Part shown: one piece after another, positions 9,655 to 18,649 of the stretch
How positions within the stretch are numbered: the stretch's first letter is position 1
Layout: each line of letters opens with the position of its first letter
NCBI GenBank assembly: GCA_934162535.1
Contig: CAKPJC010000009.1
Coordinates: 1 to 64,000 of the forward strand
Source of the DNA: an uncultured Clostridia bacterium
GTDB lineage: Bacteria; Bacillota; Clostridia; TANB77; CAG-508
Direction: 5' to 3'
Length of the DNA stretch: 64,000 nucleotides
Translations under genes and position numbers: made by a program
The notes under the pieces: model-generated
What the model was told of the DNA's origin: nothing
What the model saw: the letters and a program-made list of their open reading frames with translations, nothing else
Database searches by the model: none

Positions 9655-9744
9655 TTATAAAAGTATAATTTTCTACAAGTTTCGACAAAATATTTGATTA
9701 AATAATGTTAATATAATAGTTAAAAAGTATCGAAAGGATTTACT

Positions 9745-12048
9745 ATGGAAGAACTAATTGAACTATTAAAACAAAATAAAGATAATGAAGCAAAAAAACT
9801 AATTGAAATTATGCTAAAAGATAAGAAACATGAAGAAGAATTTGCAAGGTTATATCATATGCTAGGAATGATAGAAGAACGAAAAGAAGAGAGAAATACT
9901 TTAAAAGCGAAATATTATTATGAAAAGAGTATTAATTGCATTCCGAGTTTTAGATTTTCATATTATAGATACGACGACTTAGAGGTTGAAGATAACAATA
10001 TTGCAATAGGTTTTTTAAAAAAAGGACTAAAAGAATTTGAACAGGATATTGAATTATATAAAAGACTTTTTATTAGAGAAAGTAATAAAGAAAAGAACAA
10101 AATTATAGAGTATTTCTTAGAAAACAATATTGCAGATGAAAATATTTATAAAAGTTTTATAGAATATTCATATAGAGAGAAGAATTATAAAAGAACAGTA
10201 GAATTAATAGAAAAAGTGAAATTTAAAGATAAGTCAAAAGAGCATTTTTATTATTTGTTAAAAATATCAAGTGAAATATTGGAAAACAAAGAATTAGAAA
10301 ATAAAGAAGAAATAATAAAAAATATAACAGATATAATTAATGAAGATATTAAGAATGAACTAAAATACTGGCACTATATTATACTATTATATTTGGAAGA
10401 AGATGAAGAAAATGTTAGTGAAATAATGGAAAAAATTCCAATAAAATGTCAAATAGAGGATATGTATTTTTGGGAAAATGAAATTGATGTTGATTTAAAT
10501 GATTTATATATGAAAATTTTCGAAGAATTAGAGAACTCTTTTACGAATAAAAAACAAGCAAAAATAAGAATAATGAAAGGCTCATATTTAAATATCAAGA
10601 TTAATAATGGAGAAGACATAAATTATAAATTAAAGGATATAAAGAATTTAATATCAGCTTTAAAATATTACGACTATGAAAAAGAAATATATATTCTAAT
10701 ATTTAATATGTATATAAATGTAGAAAAAAATTTTGAAGCATTTGACTTTGCAATAAAACAATATGCAGAGAATAGAATTGCTAGAGAAGTCTTTGGAAAG
10801 AAGAAATATGATTTTTATTTAGAATATACAAATAAAGAAGATTTAATAAAAATTGTAAATAGATTAATAATTATAAAGGATAATATTCAAAATTATGATA
10901 TTTCAGTAGGAGATTTAATAAGGACTTTTATAGATTGCATAGTAAAAGAGTTATTCAAAAGAGATATGTATGATTATATAGATAGATTAGTAAAAGATAT
11001 TAAAATTAGACACTTATTGAAAATGAAGAATATTTTTGAAATAGCATATTCTCATAGGGATAAAAATGTGGCAAGACAATTATATGAATATTTATTAGAA
11101 GAAAACCCTAATAATTCTGCATATAACAATAATTTAGGTGTTATCTATAAAGAAGAGGGAAATCTGTTTAAAGCTAAGGAGTATTTTGAAATTGCATCAG
11201 CATCAGATCCAGAGGATAATATTTCATCTTCAAATTTAAAGGATGTTAATAAGAAAATAAGTGATTTATATGAAGCATATGAAGAAATTCAAAAAGAAAA
11301 AGTATGGGTGCTATCAAAATTGGAATTATTATATGAGCAAGTAGAAGATGGCATAATAACATGTTCATATAATGAACGACCTAAAATTTTAAAGACTAGT
11401 CCAGAAAAAGCTCAAGAATTATTTGAGACATTTACTAATAAAAAATATATAGTGAAAATTAAAAGTCAAGATGATTGGGGAAGAAACCAATATAGATTAA
11501 ATGAATTGGTAAGAGATTATCTTCAAGAAAGAATAGAGTATATAGAAGCTAATAAAGAATATGAAAATATTTCAGGAAATATAAACATTGACTATTTAAG
11601 TAGTATTGGATATACAGATGAATTAAAAAATAAAATAAGAAAAATAGAAGATAAAGAAATTGTTGAAATACTATTAAGAGATTTTAAAGAATGTGCAATA
11701 GCAATGGCAAGTAAACAAGAAAAAACTGCTATTGTATTATCAGGAAGCATGGCAGAGGCTTTACTAAATTATAAAGTACAAGAGAAGGGAATTAAAAATT
11801 ATAGTTTAATAAAAGATGGTAAAGAGAGAAAAATTAAAGTTAAAGATATGGGATTAGCTGATTTACTAGAAGTTGCTCAAAAAGAATATATAATACATCA
11901 GACAGATTATCATTTGACACAATTTTTACGAAATTATAGAAACTTAATACATCCAAGTGTAGAGCTTAGAAAAACTATGAATATTGAAACGGAAGAAACA
12001 GAATTAATATGGGGAATATTAAAAAAGATAATAAAAGATATTTTATAA
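9745..12048 (+). CDS. TPR-repeat protein with HEPN-like C-terminus
   Basis: A 767-residue cytoplasmic protein. Residues about 5-520 are helical repeats; the clearest TPR unit is near 455-500 (YNNNLGVIYKEEGNLFKAKE). After a helical linker, residues about 640-767 form a compact helical domain ending in R-N-Y-R-N-L-I-H-P (R729, H736), an Rx6H pattern like the ribonuclease motif of HEPN domains. TPR-HEPN combinations occur in abortive infection proteins, but I cannot assign a family. It has its own terminator at 12048-12076 and is the last gene before the att core, a usual place for cargo. Confidence 0.6.
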   Translation: MEELIELLKQNKDNEAKKLIEIMLKDKKHEEEFARLYHMLGMIEERKEERNTLKAKYYYEKSINCIPSFRFSYYRYDDLEVEDNNIAIGFLKKGLKEFEQDIELYKRLFIRESNKEKNKIIEYFLENNIADENIYKSFIEYSYREKNYKRTVELIEKVKFKDKSKEHFYYLLKISSEILENKELENKEEIIKNITDIINEDIKNELKYWHYIILLYLEEDEENVSEIMEKIPIKCQIEDMYFWENEIDVDLNDLYMKIFEELENSFTNKKQAKIRIMKGSYLNIKINNGEDINYKLKDIKNLISALKYYDYEKEIYILIFNMYINVEKNFEAFDFAIKQYAENRIAREVFGKKKYDFYLEYTNKEDLIKIVNRLIIIKDNIQNYDISVGDLIRTFIDCIVKELFKRDMYDYIDRLVKDIKIRHLLKMKNIFEIAYSHRDKNVARQLYEYLLEENPNNSAYNNNLGVIYKEEGNLFKAKEYFEIASASDPEDNISSSNLKDVNKKISDLYEAYEEIQKEKVWVLSKLELLYEQVEDGIITCSYNERPKILKTSPEKAQELFETFTNKKYIVKIKSQDDWGRNQYRLNELVRDYLQERIEYIEANKEYENISGNINIDYLSSIGYTDELKNKIRKIEDKEIVEILLRDFKECAIAMASKQEKTAIVLSGSMAEALLNYKVQEKGIKNYSLIKDGKERKIKVKDMGLADLLEVAQKEYIIHQTDYHLTQFLRNYRNLIHPSVELRKTMNIETEETELIWGILKKIIKDIL

Positions 12049-12076
12049 AATACACATTATAATATGTGTATTTTTT
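12048..12076 (+). terminator. Terminator after the TPR gene
   Basis: AAATACACAT (12048-12057) pairs with ATGTGTATTT (12064-12073), loop TATAAT, and a T-run to 12076. Confidence 0.85.
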
Positions 12077-12100
12077 ACATCTTTAAGAAGTGGTTTCTTA

Positions 12101-12117
12101 GTCACACCTTGGTCACA
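12101..12117 (+). repeat. Junction repeat B, copy 1
   Basis: GTCACACCTTGGTCACA matches 35834-35850 at 16 of 17 bases in the same orientation. Each copy lies just outside an att core of element 2. It may be an integrase arm site of neighbouring elements. Confidence 0.5.
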
Positions 12118-12246
12118 CTCTCTACAAAACTACACGATTTTAAACACAATTTAACACAAACAAAGCATCACCAATTTCACCGATTAACTTACTCTAACAA
12201 AGCATAACACAATTACACCAAACCCAGCAATATCAACACTTACGGG

Positions 12247-12262
12247 CTCATAACTCTAAGGT
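12247..12262 (+). other. Putative att core between elements 1 and 2
   Basis: CTCATAACTCTAAGGT matches the anticodon loop and variable region of the tRNA-Met fragment at 35724-35739 at 14 of 16 bases, and is preceded by GGG as in the tRNA anticodon stem. No 5' half of a tRNA precedes it and the T-arm is not preserved after it. It is probably the scar where the two elements join. The rest of 12077-12589 contains no gene. Confidence 0.55.
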
Positions 12263-12385
12263 GAGGTTGAAATAATTTTGCTTTACAATTTTGATTTAAT
12301 CGTTACAGCTTGAGTGGTTGTGGTGATTTTTTTTATTCCTCAATTAGTTAACAATAATGACTAAAAATAGGCATTTTATGTGAAA

Positions 12386-12403
12386 TTGGGGAAAAGTTGG
12401 GGA
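12386..12403 (+). repeat. Terminal repeat A, left copy
   Basis: TTGGGGAAAAGTTGGGGA is identical to 35584-35601 in direct orientation, and the following 15 or so bases are also similar. Both copies lie inside element 2 near its ends, as expected of integrase arm-binding sites. Confidence 0.6.
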
Positions 12404-12589
12404 AGAAAATCTCCCAAAACGTTTATATTTCTAATAAAAATCCAGTAAAAGACTATGGGAAACCTAATTTTATAAATAGTAGTCTTTTACGTTACACATA
12501 TAATCGTTGGAACAAAATCAAAAATTTTGACAACGATTTATTTTTATCGTGAAAAGTCTAATGACTTTAGTGAAATCTGAAAAAAGATT

Positions 12590-13789
12590 TTAGACTAATT
12601 TTTGTTGTGGCAGTAGTAAGTTTTCTAAAGCATTTCCTGCATTTCTATTATGAGAAATAATAGGATGCACATAGAAATTAAATGTTGTTGTAATTTGTGC
12701 ATGTCCAAGTCTTGCTGCTACAACTGCTACATCAATATTTTGTGATATTAAAAGTGTAGCATTTGTGTGTCTTAATCCGTGAAAATTAATTACAGGTAGT
12801 CCTATTTGACCAACATATTTTACAAACCATTTGCTTATTGTAGAAGGGTGCATAGGTTTGCCATCAGCTTGTACAAATAACCTATTAGAATCAGTCCATA
12901 ATTCACCACAGAACGATTTTTGTTCATCATACCATAACTTATATTGCTCAAGTAGAGAAACAACGAAATCTGGAATTGCAACTTCTCTGATAGAACTTTC
13001 TGTTTTAGGTGTTTTTGTAAATACACCTTTGTCAGCTAAATATTGGCTAGAACGATTTATACTAACAATTCCTGTTTTTAAATCAATATCTTGCCATTCT
13101 AATCCCATTAATTCGCCTAAACGAACACCAGTAAATATTGTAAGAATGATTGCAACTTTATATTTTATTTGATCTTCACCAAGTGAGGATAGATTGTGTA
13201 ATAATATTTTGCATTGCTCATCATCATAGTATCTTCTTTTTGGTTTTCTTGCTTTTGGTGGTTGAACACGTTCGGCAGGATTAGATATAATTAGTTGCCA
13301 ATATACTGCTTTATGAAGCATTGCTCTTAATAATCTGTGATGTTCTAATATTGTTTTTCCAGATAAGGGTTTTAATGTTTTCCTACCATTGTTGCCTTTT
13401 TTTCTAACTAACTGAGTATCTCTACTAAGTAAATCATAAAAATGCATGATGTCAGTTGGTTTGATTTTATTAATATAGAAATGTCCAAAGTAGGGTAGAA
13501 GTCTTGTTTCTAATATTCTACAATATCTCTTGTATGTTGATGGTGCTAGTTCTTTTGATGCATAGTCTCTTTTCCATATTTCTGTGAATTCAGAGAATTT
13601 TAAGGATTTGCCTTCTACAAACATTCCATTTTGAACATCAGCAACGAATTTTGCTAGTTCTATTTCTGCTTCTTTTTTGGTTCCGTGTATTGTTTTGGTT
13701 TTCTTTATAGGTTTTCCTTGCAAGTCGTATCCTGCAAGACATACTAGTCTATAACTATTTTTCCCTCTTTTTTCAATACTCCCAGCCAT
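12590..13789 (-). CDS. Tn916-type tyrosine recombinase (integrase) of element 2
   Basis: It recombines the att sites of element 2. Same three-part build as the element 1 integrase but clearly diverged. Catalytic motifs are TGVRLGEL, HGLRHTNATLL, LGHAQITTT and FNFYVH. I start at the ATG of MAGS (13789), 11 bases after GGAGG; a GTG at 13801 falls on the ribosome site itself. It lies at the left end, about 330 bases from the att core, with the 18-base repeat A between them. Reading is opposite to the cargo. Confidence 0.95.
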   Translation of the reverse strand: MAGSIEKRGKNSYRLVCLAGYDLQGKPIKKTKTIHGTKKEAEIELAKFVADVQNGMFVEGKSLKFSEFTEIWKRDYASKELAPSTYKRYCRILETRLLPYFGHFYINKIKPTDIMHFYDLLSRDTQLVRKKGNNGRKTLKPLSGKTILEHHRLLRAMLHKAVYWQLIISNPAERVQPPKARKPKRRYYDDEQCKILLHNLSSLGEDQIKYKVAIILTIFTGVRLGELMGLEWQDIDLKTGIVSINRSSQYLADKGVFTKTPKTESSIREVAIPDFVVSLLEQYKLWYDEQKSFCGELWTDSNRLFVQADGKPMHPSTISKWFVKYVGQIGLPVINFHGLRHTNATLLISQNIDVAVVAARLGHAQITTTFNFYVHPIISHNRNAGNALENLLLPQQKLV

Positions 13790-13840
13790 TACCTTTTTCA
13801 CCTCCTTTCAGGCATACCTATGGGTGGGAGAGAATAAAAT

Positions 13841-14944
13841 TTACTGGTTGTTATTAATATTTAATAATTTTTCTGTTTCTTCTGAAAAGTCTTTAGTATA
13901 TTTTTTAGATATCCAACCAGTTAAATGAACGTTATTTTCTGTATCTATATATTCAACTTTTAACCAATATGGTTTTGAGTCTATAATTTTTATAACATTT
14001 AGATAATAAAGCTTTCCCATAATATCTGAATTTGTTGATGGTTGTTTTCTTACATTAAGAATATCAGTAATAACAATTCTATAATTTTTATAATCTTCTG
14101 TAGTTATTACTTCTTTTTCATTTAAAAAATTATTTTTTAAATAATTTTTGGCATAAGTATAACCGTCTTCTAATATAAATGAACTTAAGCTTGATACAAA
14201 CCAAAATGCAATAATTAATATAAATGCTGCTAATTTATTATTTTTTATATCATCATATGATAGAGTTCCTGTAAATAGCTTAGCAATAAAACTATCTGAT
14301 AGATGAGTTGCAGAATCATTTATCAAAGTGTTATCATCTATTTCAAAATCCTCTAATGTAATGTCTGGTGCAATATTTTGAATATTTTCTGTAAATGTAC
14401 TATATGAATTTGTGTCTAAATGATCATATATATTATCAACCCATGAATAGAGTGTACTATTGTTAAGTTTATCAAAAGCAGATATTAACTTTTCATTTAA
14501 AACATTATAATTAATTTGATTTAAACTATTAAAAGCAGAGCTTAACTTTTCGTTTAAAGCATTATAATTAATCTGATTTAAGCTGTTAAAAGCAGAGTTT
14601 AACTTTTTATTAAAAGTATTATAATTAATCTGATTTAAGCTGTTAAAAGCAGAGTTTAACTTTTCATTTAAAGTATTATAATTAATTTGATTTAAACTGT
14701 TAAAAGCAAAGTTTAACTTTTCATTTAAAGTATTATAATTAATTTGATTCAAGCTGTTAAAAGCAGAGTTTAACTTTTCATTTACAGTATTATAATTAAA
14801 TTGTCTTAAACTACTAAAAGAATAATTAAAATTTTTATTTAAATTATTAATATTATCTATATTATTTAAATTGGAAGAGTTTTTTTCTTTTTTAGAAAAA
14901 TGTTTTTCGAGATCTTTTTTATCATTTTTTTTCTTGTCTTGCAT
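13841..14944 (-). CDS. Membrane protein with six 19-residue repeats and an SH3-like domain
   Basis: No named family. A basic, Asn-rich N-terminus (1-45) leads into six near-identical 19-residue repeats (47-160; consensus NQINYNTLNEKLNSAFNSL), amphipathic and probably coiled-coil or filament forming. After an acidic linker a hydrophobic segment near 240-258 should cross the membrane, and the last 75 residues look like a bacterial SH3 domain (VRKQPSTNSDIMGKLYYL, then GWISKKY). It sits between the integrase and the DUF6076-like gene, where element 1 has nothing. An outward SH3 domain suggests contact with cell-wall peptidoglycan, perhaps during transfer (inference). Confidence 0.65.
   Translation of the reverse strand: MQDKKKNDKKDLEKHFSKKEKNSSNLNNIDNINNLNKNFNYSFSSLRQFNYNTVNEKLNSAFNSLNQINYNTLNEKLNFAFNSLNQINYNTLNEKLNSAFNSLNQINYNTFNKKLNSAFNSLNQINYNALNEKLSSAFNSLNQINYNVLNEKLISAFDKLNNSTLYSWVDNIYDHLDTNSYSTFTENIQNIAPDITLEDFEIDDNTLINDSATHLSDSFIAKLFTGTLSYDDIKNNKLAAFILIIAFWFVSSLSSFILEDGYTYAKNYLKNNFLNEKEVITTEDYKNYRIVITDILNVRKQPSTNSDIMGKLYYLNVIKIIDSKPYWLKVEYIDTENNVHLTGWISKKYTKDFSEETEKLLNINNNQ
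14465..14806 (-). repeat. Six tandem 57-base coding repeats
   Basis: Six in-frame units of 57 bases encode the 19-residue repeats of the gene around them. Identity between the central units is high even at synonymous sites, which implies recent expansion by slippage or unequal exchange. Confidence 0.85.
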
Positions 14945-14958
14945 TATAATTTCCTCCT

Positions 14959-16260
14959 TTATTTATTTTTATCTAACCATTTATCAAATTCATCATAAGT
15001 CTTTAGTCCATGTCTAATATCATTCATGAATTGATTAGCTTCTTTCTTCCACTGTTCATAAGCTTCTCGAGAATATATATCAGGATGTCTACTTAATAGA
15101 GTAGCTTTTTTTGAATATATACTTCTATATTTTCCATAAGCAGGTTCCTTTGTTTCTTTTCTTTTTTGAGATAGTTGATTTCCAACATCTTTACAACTTT
15201 TATTTTGAGAATAAATGTTATCACAATAATATGTGTTTGATTTAGTTGTTGTAAAATATCTATGACAATTTTTACATTGTCTAATCATGACAGAATTATT
15301 CAATACAATATTATATAGAAAAATATAAAACATAGTATATATATTAGTAGTAATAATACCATAACCACTACAAATTTTTGAACCGTTTGCATCGAATTTT
15401 CTGATTTTTTCTATTAATTCTGTAGTATCTTTATGTTTTAAATATTCTAAATCTGTAGAAGGATAATAAAAATTAAATAGTCCTTTATGATAGTAACTTT
15501 GCGAAAAGTCATCTAAATCTTTATGATTTTGTTCATAGAAAACATAAAATTTTTGTTTTAAAGTAAGAGATTCTAGAGCTTGACTATTATTATAACCATA
15601 TAAAAAATCAACGAATTTTTTAAATAGTTTTTGAATTTGAACAATATTTTTTCTAGAATTTTCATAAACTTTTACGGCAAGTGAAATGATTAATTTTATA
15701 TCTGTTAATTCGTCTATTTCTAAATTTTCTAAATCTTCTTCAGACAAACTATCTATAAACATTCCAAAATATTTTGTAAAAAATACAAAAAAATTGTTAA
15801 ATTTACTAAAATCAAAATTTAAGAATTCTGCTAATGTTTCTCCACTATAATCAAGAATAGCATTTGAATCGATAACTAAATATCCTGATAAATTATCTAT
15901 ATCATCATCAGTAGTTAGGCATCTTAATGCATTAGGAGCTTTATAGTCTACATCAAAGCATTTAGCCTTATATTCTTTTGCAAGTTTTTTAATTTCATCA
16001 TCAGAATTTAATTCAATTACTTTAGCTAAAAATTCATTATCAATTTCTTCATTGTGCTTTAATTTTTCTCGATCTTCTTTGCTATAGTTTTCAGATATAT
16101 ATTTCTCTGTATCATCTGCAGAATTTACTCTATCAGAAAAAGCAACAGGAATACGATATTTATTAGGTGTATATAAAATTGATTTTAGTTCTAATCCTAA
16201 AAGTTTACCATCTATAAGCGATGTAATTTTTATTTCTTTATTAAAGTCAGTTCTTTTCAT
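14959..16260 (-). CDS. DUF6076-like zinc-finger protein (long form)
   Basis: A larger relative of the 3709-4404 protein. Residues 1-300 are helical and unassigned. The C-terminal 140 residues carry CKNCHRYF, a YC pair and SCKDVGNQLS, the expected zinc pattern, then a basic tail. The start is the ATG at 16260, six bases after GGAG; TTG at 16272 overlaps the ribosome site. It is the first gene of the leftward transcript ending in the integrase, as in element 1. The role is unknown. Confidence 0.7.
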   Translation of the reverse strand: MKRTDFNKEIKITSLIDGKLLGLELKSILYTPNKYRIPVAFSDRVNSADDTEKYISENYSKEDREKLKHNEEIDNEFLAKVIELNSDDEIKKLAKEYKAKCFDVDYKAPNALRCLTTDDDIDNLSGYLVIDSNAILDYSGETLAEFLNFDFSKFNNFFVFFTKYFGMFIDSLSEEDLENLEIDELTDIKLIISLAVKVYENSRKNIVQIQKLFKKFVDFLYGYNNSQALESLTLKQKFYVFYEQNHKDLDDFSQSYYHKGLFNFYYPSTDLEYLKHKDTTELIEKIRKFDANGSKICSGYGIITTNIYTMFYIFLYNIVLNNSVMIRQCKNCHRYFTTTKSNTYYCDNIYSQNKSCKDVGNQLSQKRKETKEPAYGKYRSIYSKKATLLSRHPDIYSREAYEQWKKEANQFMNDIRHGLKTYDEFDKWLDKNK

Positions 16261-16342
16261 TAATTTCTCCAATCTGACAATTTATTTTATTAAAGTCTTA
16301 AAAACTATTGTTTTCAAACTTTAATAAAATTCAAAAATAGTC

Positions 16343-16399
16343 TTTACATTGTTAACTATTGATATTATAATTCGATTGTTGACAAAAGTCAATAGTTAA
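16343..16399. promoter_or_regulatory. Overlapping divergent promoters of element 2
   Basis: Rightward: TTTACA 16343-16348, 17 bases, TATAAT 16366-16371. Leftward: TTGACT 16392-16387, 17 bases, TATAAT 16369-16364. The two -10 boxes share ATTATAAT, so occupancy is mutually exclusive. An inverted repeat (TTAACTATTGA 16352-16362, TCAATAGTTAA 16389-16399) flanks them and could bind the adjacent HTH protein. Confidence 0.75.
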
Positions 16400-16424
16400 A
16401 TTCAAAAAACAGGAGGTGATAACT

Positions 16425-16625
16425 ATGGAATTACAAAAAGTTCAAAGAACTACACTAACAATGAAAGAAGCAGCAGAATATTTAGGAATATCTTATTGGT
16501 TAATTAATCAATTAGTAAGAAGAAAACAAATACCATGCTCAAAAGTTGGTGGAAAATTTCTATTTAGAATTCAAGTATTAGACGAATATCTAAGTAGAAA
16601 AGAAAAAGAATCAATTAAATATTAA
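16425..16625 (+). CDS. Excisionase-type helix-turn-helix protein
   Basis: A 66-residue winged-helix protein: LTMKEAAEYLGISYWLINQL forms the helix-turn-helix and IPCSKVGGKFLFRIQVLDEYL the wing. The start at 16425 follows AGGAGG by about eight bases; a GTG nine bases earlier lies in the ribosome site. As first gene right of the promoter pair it is the best candidate for the excisionase or switch regulator of element 2. Confidence 0.8.
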   Translation: MELQKVQRTTLTMKEAAEYLGISYWLINQLVRRKQIPCSKVGGKFLFRIQVLDEYLSRKEKESIKY

Positions 16626-16651
16626 TTGAAAGAAAGCGAGAAAAGGAGGCT

Positions 16652-17170
16652 ATGTATGAAATACCGTGGTTTAAAACAGAAACTACAATATTTTCAAACA
16701 GGAAAATTCAAATAATTCTAAAACTTCCTGAAGGAGACACTTATTTTAGAGTGTGGATTCAATTAATTGCATTAGCAGTTGAATGTAATAATAGAGGAAG
16801 ATTAGAAATTGGAACAAATAATCCAATGACAATTCAAAATTTTTCAAAGATTATGGGAAAATCTAATAAAAAAATTGAAAAAATTTTGAAAAAGTTTCTA
16901 GAATTAGAAATGTTAAAAAAAGAAGGGGAAACATTTCTAATAAAAAATTGGGACAAGTATCAAAGTATTGAAAAATATGAAAAATATCAAATGCAAAACA
17001 GAGAAAGGCAAAGAAAATATCGTGAAAAGCATAAAAGTGAAATCGAAGAAAGTAACGTTATCAAAATGTTAGATAACGAAGAAGAAAAGAATACAAAAGA
17101 TATAGAAAATAAAAAAGAAGAAAATATAAGAGAGGAGAATGAAAATGGATTTAGGCAATACAAAATTTAA
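16652..17170 (+). CDS. Replisome organizer-type protein
   Basis: A 172-residue protein with the N-terminal winged-helix domain of phage replisome organizers (about 1-115: EIPWFKTET, NRKIQIILKLPEGD, then WDKYQS). These bind an origin and recruit the helicase loader. The tail is a charged, low-complexity stretch. AGGAGG is only two bases from the ATG, tight but the only option. The downstream gene for a DnaC-like loader overlaps its end, matching the usual organizer-loader pair. Confidence 0.8.
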   Translation: MYEIPWFKTETTIFSNRKIQIILKLPEGDTYFRVWIQLIALAVECNNRGRLEIGTNNPMTIQNFSKIMGKSNKKIEKILKKFLELEMLKKEGETFLIKNWDKYQSIEKYEKYQMQNRERQRKYREKHKSEIEESNVIKMLDNEEEKNTKDIENKKEENIREENENGFRQYKI

Positions 17171-17981
17171 TGAAATTATTCACAAAGAGTTCAAAAGATG
17201 TGAATTTTGTAATAAAGAATTAACACCAATAGGATTTGATTATTTATATGCTAATATTTCTCCTGATGCAATTAAATACGAAAGATGTGATTGTAGTAAA
17301 GCACAAGAGTATTGGAAAAAAAGAGATGAGCAAGAATATGAAATTCAGAAAAGAAAATATTTAAGGGATGTTATAAACAAGCTATACAAACAGAACTATA
17401 ATGAAAGAAAATTTCAAAATCTGAACTTTGAAAATTTTAATATTAATTCTGACAATGAAATAGCAGTAAAAGTTGCTAAAGATTATACAAGCAAATGTAT
17501 AACAAAAATACAAACTAAAGGACTGATAATAACAGGCGAGTCAGGACTTGGAAAAACACATTTAGCAGCATCAATTGCTAACAAATTAATTGAAAATGAT
17601 AAGATTGTATTAATGGGAAGATTAACGACTTTACTAGACATGATAAAAGAAACATTTAGAGACAATACAAAGTCAGAAAATGAATTAATAGAGCTATATT
17701 CAAATGTAGATATGATTATAATTGATGATCTGGGAACAGAAAAAATAAGTCAGTGGGCATTGGAAAAATTATATACAATTATTGAAAATCGAAATGAAAA
17801 TAGATTACCAATAATCATTACAACAAGATTTGATAAGCAGGGATTAATAGAAAGATTTAGTCAAAGTCAAGATGAACAATTAGTAGATGCAATTATCTCA
17901 AAATTGTATCAAATGTGTTATGGAATAACACTAAAAAATATAAAAGAAAAAGCTAGCACAAGCAACCAAACTAAATGCTAA
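17145..17981 (+). CDS. DnaC/IstB-like helicase loader ATPase
   Basis: A AAA+ ATPase of about 278 residues. The N-terminus has a Cys cluster (CEFCNKEL, then CDCSK) that may bind zinc. The ATPase follows: Walker A GESGLGKTH near residue 127, Walker B MIIIDDLG near 190, sensor IITTRF near 220. It should load the replicative helicase at the origin bound by the upstream organizer. I choose the ATG at 17145, seven bases from GAGGAG, over 17139. It overlaps the upstream gene by about 25 bases in another frame. Confidence 0.87.
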   Translation: MDLGNTKFNEIIHKEFKRCEFCNKELTPIGFDYLYANISPDAIKYERCDCSKAQEYWKKRDEQEYEIQKRKYLRDVINKLYKQNYNERKFQNLNFENFNINSDNEIAVKVAKDYTSKCITKIQTKGLIITGESGLGKTHLAASIANKLIENDKIVLMGRLTTLLDMIKETFRDNTKSENELIELYSNVDMIIIDDLGTEKISQWALEKLYTIIENRNENRLPIIITTRFDKQGLIERFSQSQDEQLVDAIISKLYQMCYGITLKNIKEKASTSNQTKC

Positions 17982-18054
17982 CTTAAATGATTGTAAGTAT
18001 ATTTTAATACAAAAATTAAAAAAAGTAAATAGAAAAAAGAAAGAAATTGATAAT

Positions 18055-18441
18055 ATGAAAGTTTATAAAGAATATAAAGAAATAGAAGTAAAAGATATAA
18101 AAGGAGTTAAAGCTAACGCAATATGTAGCAGAAATTTAGAAAAAGTTTGTAGATATATGGAGGTAATAAAAAAGGAAGGAATTAAGAAACCATTTGAAGT
18201 TATTCAAAAAGAAAATGGGTACTATGTTCTAGGTGGTGGAATAAGATTATTAGCAGCAAAAGCACTAGGATATGACAAAGTTCCATGCTGAATAAGAGAT
18301 ACAAAACAAGAAATTTTATTAAGAAAATTAAATAAAATATTTAAATTAGAAGACGAAAATCAAGAAGTAAAAAGTGATATAAATGATGAAGAAGGTTTGA
18401 AATCTTGTAGAAAAAATTATTATAAATTAAATATTTTATAA
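18055..18441 (+). pseudogene. ParB-like nuclease-domain protein broken by TGA
   Basis: The first 78 codons encode a small ParB/Srx-type domain with its hallmark box VLGGGIRLLAAKALGYDKVP. An in-frame TGA at 18289 follows Cys, where related proteins continue with Trp. Reading on in the same frame gives IRDTKQEILLRKLNKIFKLE and about 50 residues up to TAA at 18439-18441. TGA works as a stop elsewhere in the window, so this is best read as a TGG-to-TGA nonsense mutation. Readthrough or recent decay cannot be separated. The small ParB domain would have aided partition or control of the element. Confidence 0.65.
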
Positions 18442-18461
18442 TTAAAAAATAATATGAAAAG

Positions 18462-18497
18462 TACTTGGATTTTAATTTGAAAAGTCCAAGTATTTTT
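18462..18497 (+). terminator. Terminator of the replication operon
   Basis: TACTTGGA (18462-18469) pairs with TCCAAGTA (18485-18492), followed by five T. Confidence 0.75.
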
Positions 18498-18559
18498 CAA
18501 AATATAGTGTGCATTTGATAGAAAAAAAGTAATAATTTCAGTACTAAAAAAGAGTATAT

Positions 18560-18620
18560 TGTTGTCCTAACAAGCAATGAATTTCGTCAGCTCGAAATTC
18601 TAAATGGGGAAATTCCCCAA
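18560..18620 (+). other. Candidate oriT ahead of the relaxase gene
   Basis: A 15-base palindrome (18605-18619, TGGGGAA, A, TTCCCCA) and a further CCCC lie 31 bases upstream of the relaxase start, after a segment containing GCAATGAATTTCG. MobA/MobL relaxases commonly nick in such positions. No nick-site consensus is recognised. Confidence 0.4.
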
Positions 18621-18649
18621 TCCCCTTTTTAAATGAAAGGAGAGAGCGA

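Larger units (their letters stand above)
1..12246. mobile_element. Integrative element 1 (left end not certain)
   Basis: This stretch carries a Tn916-type integrase, a DUF6076-like protein, HTH proteins and a primase-helicase in the same order as the module of the element to its right. Its right limit is set at the degenerate att core at 12247. The left limit is not visible: no tRNA or matching core is found in the first 176 bases. No relaxase is seen, so this may be an integrative element moved only by its own integrase or with help from others. The extent is inference. Confidence 0.5.

Noticed and set aside
12240..12340. A complete tRNA gene at the left att core
   Set aside because: Only the anticodon loop region matches; no acceptor, D-arm or T-arm can be formed.
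14465..14806. Tandem 57-base repeats as a CRISPR array
   Set aside because: Units are contiguous with no spacers and stay in frame within a protein gene.
18289..18291. In-frame TGA as evidence for a code in which TGA means Trp
   Set aside because: TGA ends several intact genes at ATGA overlaps (24661, 37911 region, 38291, 43032), so the standard code applies.
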